Assembly (NCBI GenBank): GCA_030597775.1
Contig: JAUVRF010000005.1
Span: forward strand, 1 to 18,478
Direction of reading: 5' to 3'
DNA: 18,478 nt
Source: Methanobacteriota archaeon
Lineage (GTDB): Archaea; Thermoplasmatota; DTKX01; GCA-020343715
Shown here: piece by piece, positions 8,005 through 14,393 of the stretch
Position numbering within the stretch: the first letter of the stretch is position 1
How the letters are laid out: every line of letters begins with the position of its first letter
Translations under genes and position numbers: made by a program
Notes under the pieces: generated by a model
What the model was told of the DNA's origin: nothing
Seen by the model: the letters and a program-made list of their open reading frames with translations, nothing else
Databases searched by the model: none

Positions 8005-8037
8005 AACCGTGTCCCAACCGTGTCCCAACCATGTTCC
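8005..8037. repeat. Three tandem 11-bp units upstream of the zinc-ribbon gene
   Basis: Two identical AACCGTGTCCC units (8005-8015, 8016-8026) are followed by AACCATGTTCC (8027-8037), which differs at two bases. The 11-base period is close to one helical turn, so the units would face the same side of the DNA. They lie 55-88 bases before the ATG at 8093 and in the upstream region of the divergent hydrolase. Confidence 0.6.
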
Positions 8038-8092
8038 AACCCTCCTGCCCCAAAGGCGATACCTTCATCTAGCAAGGAAGGAATCGGAAGGC

Positions 8093-8539
8093 ATGGACCT
8101 GCCACCCTGCCCCTCGTGCGGCGACGAGCTGCGAGCCGAATCATTACACGGCCCGGCCAAGTGCCCCACCTGCGGGTTCACGACCCCGGTCGAGCTGGAC
8201 ACGGGCGCCCTCGACAATCTCCTGGAGGACGCCTCCCAGCGGGGCCTCGGGCCCAGGGCTGCCCTGGCACCCTCGATGGAGGTGCCCGAACCCCGGCTGG
8301 AGGGCCGGAAGACCCCCACGATGCTGGAGACCACCCGGTCACCCGATCTTCCCCAACTCTCCCCACCGGTGCCTCCCCATGAGCTGGTGATGGGCTCGCC
8401 TCCGCCGTTGGAGGACCCGAAGGGCTCCGTCGACATGGGCGGGAAGGAGGCGGCGACGACGCCCCTGGGCGCATCGATGGAGGAGCAGAAGGAGATACGC
8501 AAGCGGGAGCTGAAGGCCCGCGGGGAACTGCTCAGGTGA
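8093..8539 (+). CDS. Small zinc-ribbon protein with a long polar linker
   Basis: The start at ATG 8093 is chosen because residues 6-27 then form an N-terminal zinc ribbon, CPSC...CPTC (Cys6, Cys9, Cys24, Cys27), and everything in the frame upstream lacks coding character. The 148-residue product continues with a Pro/Ser/Glu-rich, probably disordered region (about 35-125) and ends in a charged helix (EEQKEIRKRELKARGELL). Purine-rich AAGGAAGG lies about ten bases before the ATG. The epimerase gene follows after 11 bases, so they are cotranscribed. The family is not recognised; a scaffold or nucleic-acid-binding adaptor is possible but unsupported beyond the ribbon. Confidence 0.7.
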   Translation: MDLPPCPSCGDELRAESLHGPAKCPTCGFTTPVELDTGALDNLLEDASQRGLGPRAALAPSMEVPEPRLEGRKTPTMLETTRSPDLPQLSPPVPPHELVMGSPPPLEDPKGSVDMGGKEAATTPLGASMEEQKEIRKRELKARGELLR

Positions 8540-8550
8540 GGGGATCTCAC

Positions 8551-9222
8551 ATGACCAGGATCTCCGCATCCATCCTCTCGGCCGACTTCTCCGACCTGGG
8601 CAAGCAGGTCGAGGACGTGGTGACCGCTGGCGCTGACTGGATCCACATCGACGTCATGGACGGTCACTTCGTGCCCAACCTCACCTTCGGTCCCGTCATC
8701 CAGAAGGCAAGTCGACCCAGGACGACCGCTCCCTTCGACACTCACCTCATGGTCACCAATCCCGATGACCTGCTCGAGGACTTTGTCAAGGCGGGCAGCG
8801 ACTACATCACCGTCCAGGTGGAGACCTGCCCCCACCTCCACGGCACCCTCAACCGCATCAGGGAACTGGGCGCCATGTCAGGTGTCGCCATCAACCCGCA
8901 CACCCCCCTCTCCACCATCGAGTACGTGCTCGACGACATGGACCTCCTCCTCGTCATGACGGTGAACCCGGGCTTCGGTGGGCAGGGCTTCATAGAGAGC
9001 CTGCTGCCGAAGATCTCCCGCGCCCGCAACATGATCGATGACCACGGGGGGGAGATCCTCATGGAGGTTGACGGCGGGGTCAAGCCCACCAATGCCGACC
9101 AGGTGGTGGCCGCCGGGGCGGACGCCCTGGTCGCTGGATCGGCCATCTTCGGGGACCAACGCCTGGCGGAGAACGTGGCGGCCCTCAAGGAATCGGCGGC
9201 CAGGGGCGCCCGTGGCCTATAG
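8551..9222 (+). CDS. rpe: Ribulose-phosphate 3-epimerase
   Basis: The enzyme interconverts D-ribulose 5-phosphate and D-xylulose 5-phosphate in the non-oxidative pentose phosphate pathway, in the cytoplasm. The 223-residue product is of normal family length and has the full motif set of this TIM barrel: ISASILSADF at 4-13, HIDVMDGHFVPN at 32-43 (metal ligands His32 and Asp34), HLMV at 65-68 (His65), the phosphate-contact loop TVNPGFGGQGF at 137-147, and EVDGGV at 172-177 with the catalytic Asp174. ATG 8551 is chosen over the in-frame GTG 8536 because it matches the family N-terminus and has GAGGGG about eight bases upstream. It lies 11 bases after the zinc-ribbon gene. Its TAG stop overlaps the stop of the convergent acetyltransferase gene. 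Confidence 0.96.
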   Translation: MTRISASILSADFSDLGKQVEDVVTAGADWIHIDVMDGHFVPNLTFGPVIQKASRPRTTAPFDTHLMVTNPDDLLEDFVKAGSDYITVQVETCPHLHGTLNRIRELGAMSGVAINPHTPLSTIEYVLDDMDLLLVMTVNPGFGGQGFIESLLPKISRARNMIDDHGGEILMEVDGGVKPTNADQVVAAGADALVAGSAIFGDQRLAENVAALKESAARGARGL

Positions 9223-10026
9223 TCGGACAACCATCTCCAGGTTCCTTATCCAAGGTCTGAATCCCAGCTCGCGGTAGAAGTCCTCCTCGACCAGGTCGAT
9301 GGCGTTCACAATCCGCATCAACCTCGGGACCTCCAGGCGGACAACATGTTCCAGTAGCGCCCTTCCCGCCCTGTTCGGGGTGAGATCGAAGATGTACATG
9401 AGACCCGCCGCGTTCTCGTAGATCAGGTACCCGGCCCCCTCAGGAGTGTCGGGGGTGGTCCTGATGGCCCGGAACTCATCGAGCCGCTCCATGACCGCGG
9501 GACGCTTCTGCCAGCTGTGACCCTTCCTGTACACCGGGGCCAGGTCCCCAGGTTTGACGTACTCCACGTTGTCGGGGTGGATGGCCGGTCCCCGCTGCCA
9601 GCCCGAACGCCCCTCGAACCCCTGGTAGGTGCGTACCTCCGTGAAGTCCCTGGACCGGTAGATGTTCGTGGCCACCAGGTTCTGCTTGATGACCTCCAGC
9701 AGCGCCCTGCGGATCCCTGCCTCCCTGGAGGACTCAAGCCAGGCGTCCAGAAGATCGCTGCCAAGACCCTTACGGCGCCACCGGGGATGTATACCCATGC
9801 CGGCATTCCATGTGGTCGTACCGTCGTTCCCGCAGAGCAGCAGACCCACCATGAGCCCATCGCCCTCGACCACCAGCGAGGTCTCCAGATCGAGACCGTG
9901 ACGTCGGACGTACTCCTCCAGGCTGGGGTCGGTGAAGTATACCTCGATCATGTAGTCAGAGAAGGCCTGGTTGAATATGGTCGCCAGCTCGCGAAGGGAT
10001 ATAGAGGAGGCCGTGAGGATGGTCAT
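9217..10026 (-). CDS. GNAT-family N-acetyltransferase
   Basis: The 269-residue protein has one clear GNAT fold in the first 150 residues: beta strands leading into GMGIHPRWRRKGLGSDLL (76-93), where RRKGLG at 84-89 is the acetyl-CoA pyrophosphate loop (motif A), followed by helix ALLEVIKQN and NIYRSRDF at 121-128 (motif B). The C-terminal half (about 160-269) looks like a second, degenerate GNAT-like domain, with GRALLEHVVR and a closing NAIDLVEEDFYRELGF stretch. The acceptor substrate cannot be told from sequence. The start overlaps the upstream gene's stop by four bases (ATGA), a translational coupling signature. The stop TAG overlaps the stop of rpe on the other strand. Confidence 0.88.
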   Translation of the reverse strand: MTILTASSISLRELATIFNQAFSDYMIEVYFTDPSLEEYVRRHGLDLETSLVVEGDGLMVGLLLCGNDGTTTWNAGMGIHPRWRRKGLGSDLLDAWLESSREAGIRRALLEVIKQNLVATNIYRSRDFTEVRTYQGFEGRSGWQRGPAIHPDNVEYVKPGDLAPVYRKGHSWQKRPAVMERLDEFRAIRTTPDTPEGAGYLIYENAAGLMYIFDLTPNRAGRALLEHVVRLEVPRLMRIVNAIDLVEEDFYRELGFRPWIRNLEMVVRL

Positions 10027-10496
10027 CGGTCCACACCACCGCTGGAGAGGAACCTCAGGATCTCGGCCCGGGCCTCCCGGGCCGCTTCATCGTCCCCTCC
10101 CTCCAGCAGGTTGGCGACCTCCTCGAGGGAAACGGGGTCCTTTCGACCCTCCAGCACCTCGGCGATCGCATCCATGTGCCGGGGTCGAAGGTCCAGTCCC
10201 AGGGCCCGCCACATGGCCACCTCGCGTGCCGACGATGGGTCCATGTGGAGCCCTCCCGCTCCCGGGGGAAGTATGCGCACCCGCACCGGCCGCATTCCCG
10301 GCCCGGTGAGAACGGCACGCTCGTAGGCACCCGGGGTGCCGAAGGCCTCCTCGGCGTCCCGCCAGGAGTTGGAGGAGTACTCGTACACCTTAAGGTCCCA
10401 GCCCATGGCCTTGCGCAAACGGTAGAGGTCCTCGAGCGCCTCCATCGTCAGGTTCAGTTCCTCGCTCACGAGCACGTGAACCACCGAGGTCGGCAT
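10023..10496 (-). CDS. Hypothetical protein (157 residues) coupled to the acetyltransferase
   Basis: I do not recognise this protein. It starts with a hydrophobic beta strand (VVHVLVSEEL), followed by alternating helices and strands to about residue 100, and ends in two helices (MDAIAEVLEG and EVANLLEG, then an Ala/Glu/Arg-rich helix). There are no membrane segments, signal peptide or Cys motifs. Coding character is good (G/C third positions), and the ATGA overlap with the acetyltransferase indicates an operon, so it might work with it. No convincing ribosome site precedes the ATG at 10496, so the message could have a very short leader or the start may differ. Confidence 0.65.
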   Translation of the reverse strand: MPTSVVHVLVSEELNLTMEALEDLYRLRKAMGWDLKVYEYSSNSWRDAEEAFGTPGAYERAVLTGPGMRPVRVRILPPGAGGLHMDPSSAREVAMWRALGLDLRPRHMDAIAEVLEGRKDPVSLEEVANLLEGGDDEAAREARAEILRFLSSGGVDR

Positions 10497-10553
10497 AAGG
10501 GTTTCGACTACTCCGTGGGCCGGCGGCTCCCCGGGGCGGTACGGACCAATCCA

Positions 10554-10568
10554 AAATCTATTAATATG
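10554..10568 (+). promoter_or_regulatory. AT-rich promoter region between divergent genes
   Basis: AAAATCTATTAATATG is the only AT-rich stretch in the gap between the 157-residue gene (minus) and the 75-residue gene (plus). A TATA box centred near 10562 would start a plus transcript near 10588, about 20 bases before ATG 10608. The core is nearly symmetric and might also serve the minus-strand gene, though about 65 bases from its ATG. Confidence 0.45.
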
Positions 10569-10586
10569 GTCCGCCGCATGGCGTGA

Positions 10587-10606
10587 TTCCCAAAGGTTTG
10601 TGGGAA
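10587..10606. repeat. Inverted repeat directly before the 75-residue gene
   Basis: TTCCCA and TGGGAA form a perfect 6-base inverted repeat around an 8-base centre whose AA/TTTG edges extend the symmetry with one bulged base. It ends one base before ATG 10608 and covers the place where a ribosome site would be, so it could be an RNA hairpin or an operator near the transcript start. Confidence 0.4.
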
Positions 10607-10607
10607 C

Positions 10608-10835
10608 ATGGACGTACGTAAGATACTGGAGACCATCCGCGAGGTCGATGAGTGGACCAAGCGGAAAGGGGAGCTGGAGGCGCGCCTACAGCGTTTGCCC
10701 CGGTCCCAGAAGGAGTTGTTACGGACCGAGCTGGAGATCGTCCGCCAGCAACTGGCCCACTACAGAGCCCTGGTCGAGGAGATGAAGTACAGCGTCACCC
10801 GACCCGCGATCGAGGGTCTCTTCGAGGAACTCTGA
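10608..10835 (+). CDS. Small coiled-coil protein (75 residues)
   Basis: The product is almost wholly helical and charged: hydrophobic residues recur at heptad-like spacing through ILETIREVDEW, LEARLQRL, LLRTELEIVRQQL and YRALVEEM, with a break at about residue 31 (PRSQ), so an antiparallel helical hairpin is likely. It ends in a short acidic helix. Third codon positions are strongly G/C, supporting a real gene despite the size. It is preceded by an AT-rich promoter and an inverted repeat, stands alone, and converges on nac. No family is recognised; small prefoldin-like or chromatin-associated helical proteins have a similar look, but that is only a resemblance. Confidence 0.65.
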   Translation: MDVRKILETIREVDEWTKRKGELEARLQRLPRSQKELLRTELEIVRQQLAHYRALVEEMKYSVTRPAIEGLFEEL

Positions 10836-10839
10836 GGTC

Positions 10840-10872
10840 ATCAGGCTCCTGTACGTTGCCAGCATTCCTGAT
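10840..10872. terminator. Weak inverted repeat between convergent genes
   Basis: ATCAGG and CCTGAT flank a 21-base spacer between the ends of the 75-residue gene and nac. It lies where terminators would be needed for both, but no T-run follows, which archaeal termination usually uses, so this is tentative. Confidence 0.2.
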
Positions 10873-10877
10873 CCAGA

Positions 10878-11279
10878 TCAGCTTATCAGCTTCATTATGG
10901 CCTCGGCCACCTCGCCGTTGCATGCATCGAGGGCAGCGCGGGCCTGCTCATCGGGCACGCCCGTCTGGGCCATGACCAGCCCCACGTCATCCTCCGAGTA
11001 GAGTGCGGCGGGAGCGGGGACCGCTCCCTCCCCATCACCCATGTTGGCGGCGGCACCTCCCGCGGTAAGGGCCCGTTCCTCGGGTCTGCCAACGATCTGA
11101 TAGGTCACGGTGCCCTGGGCGGAGATCGTCGTGACCTCCGGGCGACGGAAGACGATCTCCCTGTCCCGGGTGCGGACGATCACCTCCTCCACACCCTCGA
11201 TGGTGTCCATATCAATTCCCTGCTTCCTCATCATCGCCTTCATCTGTTTCGGGTTCATTCCCCTGCCACCGGGATACAT
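10878..11279 (-). CDS. nac: Archaeal nascent polypeptide-associated complex protein (NAC)
   Basis: The protein binds ribosomes and nascent chains as a homodimer. From the start used here it has 133 residues: a family-typical opening (MYPGGRGMNPKQMKAMM), the NAC beta domain at about 24-65 (IEGVEEVIVRT...YQIVG), an Ala/Gly-rich linker, and a C-terminal UBA domain at about 92-133 (VGLVMAQTGV, ALDACNGEVAEAIMKLI). ATG 11279 is chosen because archaeal homologues begin at this point and GAGGG lies eight bases upstream; ATG 11294, five codons earlier, coincides with the predicted transcript start and would give a leaderless message. It converges with the 75-residue gene and has its own promoter. Confidence 0.93.
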   Translation of the reverse strand: MYPGGRGMNPKQMKAMMRKQGIDMDTIEGVEEVIVRTRDREIVFRRPEVTTISAQGTVTYQIVGRPEERALTAGGAAANMGDGEGAVPAPAALYSEDDVGLVMAQTGVPDEQARAALDACNGEVAEAIMKLIS

Positions 11280-11313
11280 GGTCAGCCCTCGCATCTGGAG
11301 CAAGCGCTAGATG

Positions 11314-11325
11314 GGAAATAAATGT
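11314..11325 (-). promoter_or_regulatory. Promoter of nac
   Basis: On the minus strand ACATTTATTTCC gives a TATA-like box centred near 11319. The expected transcript start is about 11293, just at ATG 11294 and about 14 bases before ATG 11279. The gap to nadC is short, so nac appears separately transcribed. Confidence 0.45.
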
Positions 11326-11347
11326 TTCCGGCGTGGACCCCACGTCC

Positions 11348-12169
11348 TCATGCCACATTGAGGGAGAAGTCCACCGATCTGATCGAGTGGGTGATCCACC
11401 CCAGGGAGATCACGTCGGCGTAGGGGGCGTAATCGATGGCATTGTCGGGGGTGATGCCCCCGGAGACCTCGATGGTGATCTTGGGATTCACGGCCCGGGA
11501 GGCGGACGCGGCCCTCTGGACCTGTTCGGGGGTCATGTTGTCGAGCATGACGATGTCGGCCCCTCCCTCGGTGGCCTCCACAGCCTCGTCCAGGGTCTGG
11601 GCCTCCACCTCGATCTTCTTGGAGAAGGATACCTTCTTGGCACGTTTGAGCGCCTCGGTGACGCTCCCGACGGCCTTGATGTGATTGTCCTTGATGATGA
11701 CGGCGTCGTCAAGGGCCATCCTGTGAGGGTCACCCCCTCCCAGGGTGACGGCCCTCTTCTCGAAGACCCTGAAACCGGGGGTGGTCTTCCGGGTCGCGGC
11801 GATGCGAACGTCGGGGTTCACCTCCCGGACCCGTTCGGACAGATCCCTCACCAGCGTCGCGATACCAGACATTCGCATGAGGATGTTGAGGGTGAGCCGC
11901 TCCACCTTGAATATGGAACCAGCGTCTCCCCGGACCGTGAGCACCACGGTCCCGTTCGTGATGGGCTCACCGTCCTTGGCGTGGACGTCCACGTTGAGAC
12001 CCTGGTCGGCGAAGAGGAACTCCGATTCCCTGATCCCGGCGAGCACGCAGTCCTCCTTGCACAGGATCTGCCCGACGACCGTCTCGCCATCCAGGAGCGC
12101 CTCGGAGGTGATATCGCCATCCCCCAGGTCCTCACGGAGATATCCCAACAGTAGTTCCCTGTACGTCAT
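11348..12169 (-). CDS. nadC: Nicotinate-nucleotide pyrophosphorylase (quinolinate phosphoribosyltransferase)
   Basis: The enzyme converts quinolinate and PRPP to nicotinate mononucleotide, CO2 and pyrophosphate, the last step of de novo pyridine ring synthesis for NAD. The 273-residue product matches the family in length and motifs: LREDLGDGDIT at 11-21, the substrate-binding RKTTPGFR at 127-134 (Arg127, Lys128, Arg134), Lys138, GGGDPHR at 144-150 (His149, Arg150), IIKDNH at 158-163 (Lys160), then EVEAQT, MLDNM, EVSGGI and SLGWITHS near the C-terminus. ATG 12169 is used since the family starts here and the frame upstream runs through the promoter; GAGGGGGAGG precedes it. nadA and nadB are not in the window. 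It is divergent from the PKD gene and has its own TATA box about 35 bases upstream. Confidence 0.95.
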   Translation of the reverse strand: MTYRELLLGYLREDLGDGDITSEALLDGETVVGQILCKEDCVLAGIRESEFLFADQGLNVDVHAKDGEPITNGTVVLTVRGDAGSIFKVERLTLNILMRMSGIATLVRDLSERVREVNPDVRIAATRKTTPGFRVFEKRAVTLGGGDPHRMALDDAVIIKDNHIKAVGSVTEALKRAKKVSFSKKIEVEAQTLDEAVEATEGGADIVMLDNMTPEQVQRAASASRAVNPKITIEVSGGITPDNAIDYAPYADVISLGWITHSIRSVDFSLNVA

Positions 12170-12199
12170 GGGCCTCCCCCTCGTATCATGGCCCCCTCG

Positions 12200-12214
12200 C
12201 GATTTAATCCTTTT
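12200..12214 (-). promoter_or_regulatory. Promoter of nadC (BRE + TATA)
   Basis: On the minus strand AAAAGGATTAAATCG forms a BRE/TATA pair centred about 26 bases before a predicted start near 12178, giving a nine-base leader. Its 14 bases AAAGGATTAAATCG recur exactly in front of the TPR gene at 18071-18084. Confidence 0.7.
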
Positions 12215-12235
12215 GGGGCCGACCAGGGCCGCACC

Positions 12236-12251
12236 ACAAGGTTTAAACTTG
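12236..12251 (+). promoter_or_regulatory. Promoter of the multi-PKD gene
   Basis: CACAAGGTTTAAACTT carries the same AAGG-then-TTTAAA pattern on the plus strand. Its TATA centre at about 12245 predicts a transcript start near 12271 and a leader of about 30 bases that includes AGGGG ahead of ATG 12303. Confidence 0.6.
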
Positions 12252-12302
12252 CACCCGGGCATTGCAAGGGACGGTGTATTAGAGTGAGCCAGGGGTTGTG
12301 AG

Positions 12303-13490
12303 ATGGTCGGTCGCTCGAGCCATCACGTCAGTCGCCGCAGCAAGGCCGCATCCGTGGCCGTCCTCGTCATCATGGCGATGCTCTCCGTCGCCTTGATGCC
12401 CGCATTGCAGGTCGTGGCCGACAATGCACCCCCCGTCGCCAAGATATCCTCGCCCGAGGACGGCTCCGAGTTCCTGGTCGGGGAGATGATCATCTTCGAT
12501 GGTAGCCAGAGCGAGGACGAGGACCCCAACAACCTCACCTATGAATGGGACTTCGGTGGCCAGGTGGTCTCGGGGAAGGACAAGGCCGTTGTCCAACGCG
12601 CCTTCAACTCCCCGGGTGATGTCCTCGTGCTCCTTCGCGTCATCGATGTGGGGGCCCGCAACAACACCGCCTTCATCAATATCCACATAATCGCCCTCAA
12701 CTCCCCACCCGTGGCCATCATCACGTCCCCCGAGGAGGGCGAGAGGTTCCTGAGCGGCAAGAGCATCACCGTGGACGGCCGGGAGTCGTTCGACCCGGAC
12801 GGGGGTCCCCTGGTATACCGCTGGGAGACCAACGGGGCCTTCACGAGCAACGAGCCGCTCTTCAACATCCTCCACCTCTCCATCGGCCAGTACAACATCA
12901 CGCTGTTCGTGTTCGACCAGATCGGTGCCGAGGACCATGCGACCGTAAACATCACGGTGGAGGTCAACGTGCCGCCCACCCTGTCGGCGGGCACGGTGGA
13001 ACCCGTCACGGGACCCCACGACCTTCCTGGAGGCTTCAACCTCAGCATCACATACCAGGATGATGACGGTGATGCTCCCGAGGACATCCGCGTCAAGGTG
13101 GGACTGCCCGGGAGCCTTGTTGCCTACCAGATGCTCCCCGCCGACCCCAACGACACGGACCACAGGGGAGGCAGCCGTTACTTCGCCACAGTATCCCTCG
13201 GCCCGGGCGAGCACAGCTTCGTGTTCACGTGCAGGGACCCCTTCTACTCCTGCGCCACAGCACTGTACGACGGGCCCGTGGTCTACATGATCCAGGAGGT
13301 CCCATCCCCCAGCCTGGGTGCGGTCGCCATCGTCAACTGGACCGAGGTGGGGACCGTTGCCATCAGGGCAATGCCCATGCCCGGACCCGGTCCCACGGGT
13401 ACAGTGGTCATATCCTCCACCGTGCGCATGAGCATCGACCAGGGGGCCTGGTCCGACGCCAGGCTGCGCCTCGCGTACTCCACCGACTAG
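12303..13490 (+). CDS. Multi-PKD surface protein, part before the in-frame TAG
   Basis: The 395-residue segment opens with a basic region and a signal-peptide-like helix (about 15-37, ending near ALQVVADNAPP), so it is exported. PKD-type domains follow at about 41-130 (NAPPVAKISSP...YEWDFG) and 138-222 (NSPPVAIITSP...YRWET), then a beta-rich region with many N-X-S/T sequons. From about 335 a further domain begins; its strand RLRLAYSTD is cut by the TAG at codon 396 and its partner strands (LLWYDTLRGMWVP and the rest) lie beyond the stop in the same frame. Read alone, this part would be a secreted protein with no membrane anchor. PKD repeats suggest a role in surface adhesion or polysaccharide binding. 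The gene has its own promoter, divergent from nadC. Confidence 0.85.
   Translation: MVGRSSHHVSRRSKAASVAVLVIMAMLSVALMPALQVVADNAPPVAKISSPEDGSEFLVGEMIIFDGSQSEDEDPNNLTYEWDFGGQVVSGKDKAVVQRAFNSPGDVLVLLRVIDVGARNNTAFINIHIIALNSPPVAIITSPEEGERFLSGKSITVDGRESFDPDGGPLVYRWETNGAFTSNEPLFNILHLSIGQYNITLFVFDQIGAEDHATVNITVEVNVPPTLSAGTVEPVTGPHDLPGGFNLSITYQDDDGDAPEDIRVKVGLPGSLVAYQMLPADPNDTDHRGGSRYFATVSLGPGEHSFVFTCRDPFYSCATALYDGPVVYMIQEVPSPSLGAVAIVNWTEVGTVAIRAMPMPGPGPTGTVVISSTVRMSIDQGAWSDARLRLAYSTD
13488..13490 (+). other. In-frame amber codon inside the multi-PKD gene
   Basis: TAG at codon 396 interrupts an otherwise continuous frame of 693 residues. Context is GAC TAG CAG. Single-base neighbours include GAG, AAG, CAG and TAC, so a point mutation from a normal codon is simple. 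The next stop in frame is TGA at 14382. Nonsense mutation, sequence error, readthrough or pyrrolysine are the alternatives. Confidence 0.85.
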
Positions 13491-13541
13491 CAGATCATCG
13501 AGGAGACCAGCACACTCCTCTGGTACGACACCCTCAGGGGC

Positions 13542-14384
13542 ATGTGGGTACCCGCATCCAGCCAGCATCATGATGCGGAGGGGAACACCGTGGAAGGACA
13601 GGTCCCGGCGGACGATGCAGTGATGGCCGTCTTCGCGGAACTGTCCTCCCAGGACATCAACCGCCCTCCGAACCTGGCGATCCGTTACGACATCAAGGAC
13701 GCGTACGTCGACGAGGTGCTCTGGTTCGACGCGTCATGCTCCACCGACCCTGACCACACCCTGAACCTGTTCTACTGGGACTTCACGGATGATGGCGAGC
13801 TCGGACCATGGGTGCCTGGGCTCAGGGCCTACCATGTGTTCGAGGACGAGGGGGTCCACCGGGTGGTCCTCATGGCCATCGACGGGGGCAACGAGCACTA
13901 CACCTACGAGAACGTCTCGATCAGGGCCGAGCGGGAGTACGCACCCGGGCCATGGGACAATCCGGGCATCCTGTTCATCCTCGCCTCCCTGCTGGTCATC
14001 GCATTCGGCCTGGCCGTCGCGTACCGGCTCCGAAAGCCACAGACCTACGACGATCTCTTCGGCAAGTCGTACCATCCATCGGAGGTGGACGAGTACTCCC
14101 AACTGTTCCGCAAGCTCACCGAGGAGGAGCTGCGGGGCGACCTCGAGGGCGAACCGGCGGACGGGGAAGAGTTCGGGGACGAGGACGGGGAAGAGGACGA
14201 GGGCGAAGAGGAAGACGCGGAGCCCGACGCGGAGGATGGGCCCGAGGATCCTCAAGGGGACGAGGAGAACGAGCTGGCTCCCGACGATGAGGACGGCGAC
14301 ACCGGGGACGATGCTGGGTCCGGGGACGAGAAGGAGGGACCTGACCGGAAGGCCCAGGACCCCGAGGACAAGGGGACCGATTGA
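13542..14384 (+). CDS. Multi-PKD surface protein, part after the in-frame TAG (membrane anchor and acidic tail)
   Basis: This is in the same frame as the preceding segment, and coding character starts directly after the TAG at 13491; ATG 13542 is only the first internal ATG and has no ribosome site, so independent translation is unlikely. In full-length numbering it completes the interrupted domain (to about 450), adds a third PKD domain at about 455-545 (PPNLAIRYD...FYWDFTDDGE), a membrane helix at 555-574 (GILFILASLLVIAFG), a basic stop-transfer RLRK, and a cytoplasmic region of about 120 residues. The first 40 of these look foldable (TYDDLFGKSYHPSEVDEYSQ); the rest is very rich in Asp and Glu. 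Intact domains, anchor and codon bias argue that the TAG is recent or tolerated. The dehydrogenase gene follows after nine bases. Confidence 0.75.
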   Translation: MWVPASSQHHDAEGNTVEGQVPADDAVMAVFAELSSQDINRPPNLAIRYDIKDAYVDEVLWFDASCSTDPDHTLNLFYWDFTDDGELGPWVPGLRAYHVFEDEGVHRVVLMAIDGGNEHYTYENVSIRAEREYAPGPWDNPGILFILASLLVIAFGLAVAYRLRKPQTYDDLFGKSYHPSEVDEYSQLFRKLTEEELRGDLEGEPADGEEFGDEDGEEDEGEEEDAEPDAEDGPEDPQGDEENELAPDDEDGDTGDDAGSGDEKEGPDRKAQDPEDKGTD

Positions 14385-14393
14385 GGTATTCCA

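Noticed and set aside
7799..8092. N-terminal extension of the zinc-ribbon protein
   Set aside because: It would overlap the hydrolase start, cross its promoter and translate the 11-bp repeats; the zinc ribbon begins right after ATG 8093.
12279..13571. A 430-codon minus-strand open frame opposite the PKD gene, and similar long frames at 5330-6493 and 14595-15542
   Set aside because: Compositions are His/Gly/Asp/Val-heavy mirror translations typical of antisense frames in GC-rich DNA, and each lies on a gene with clear family motifs.
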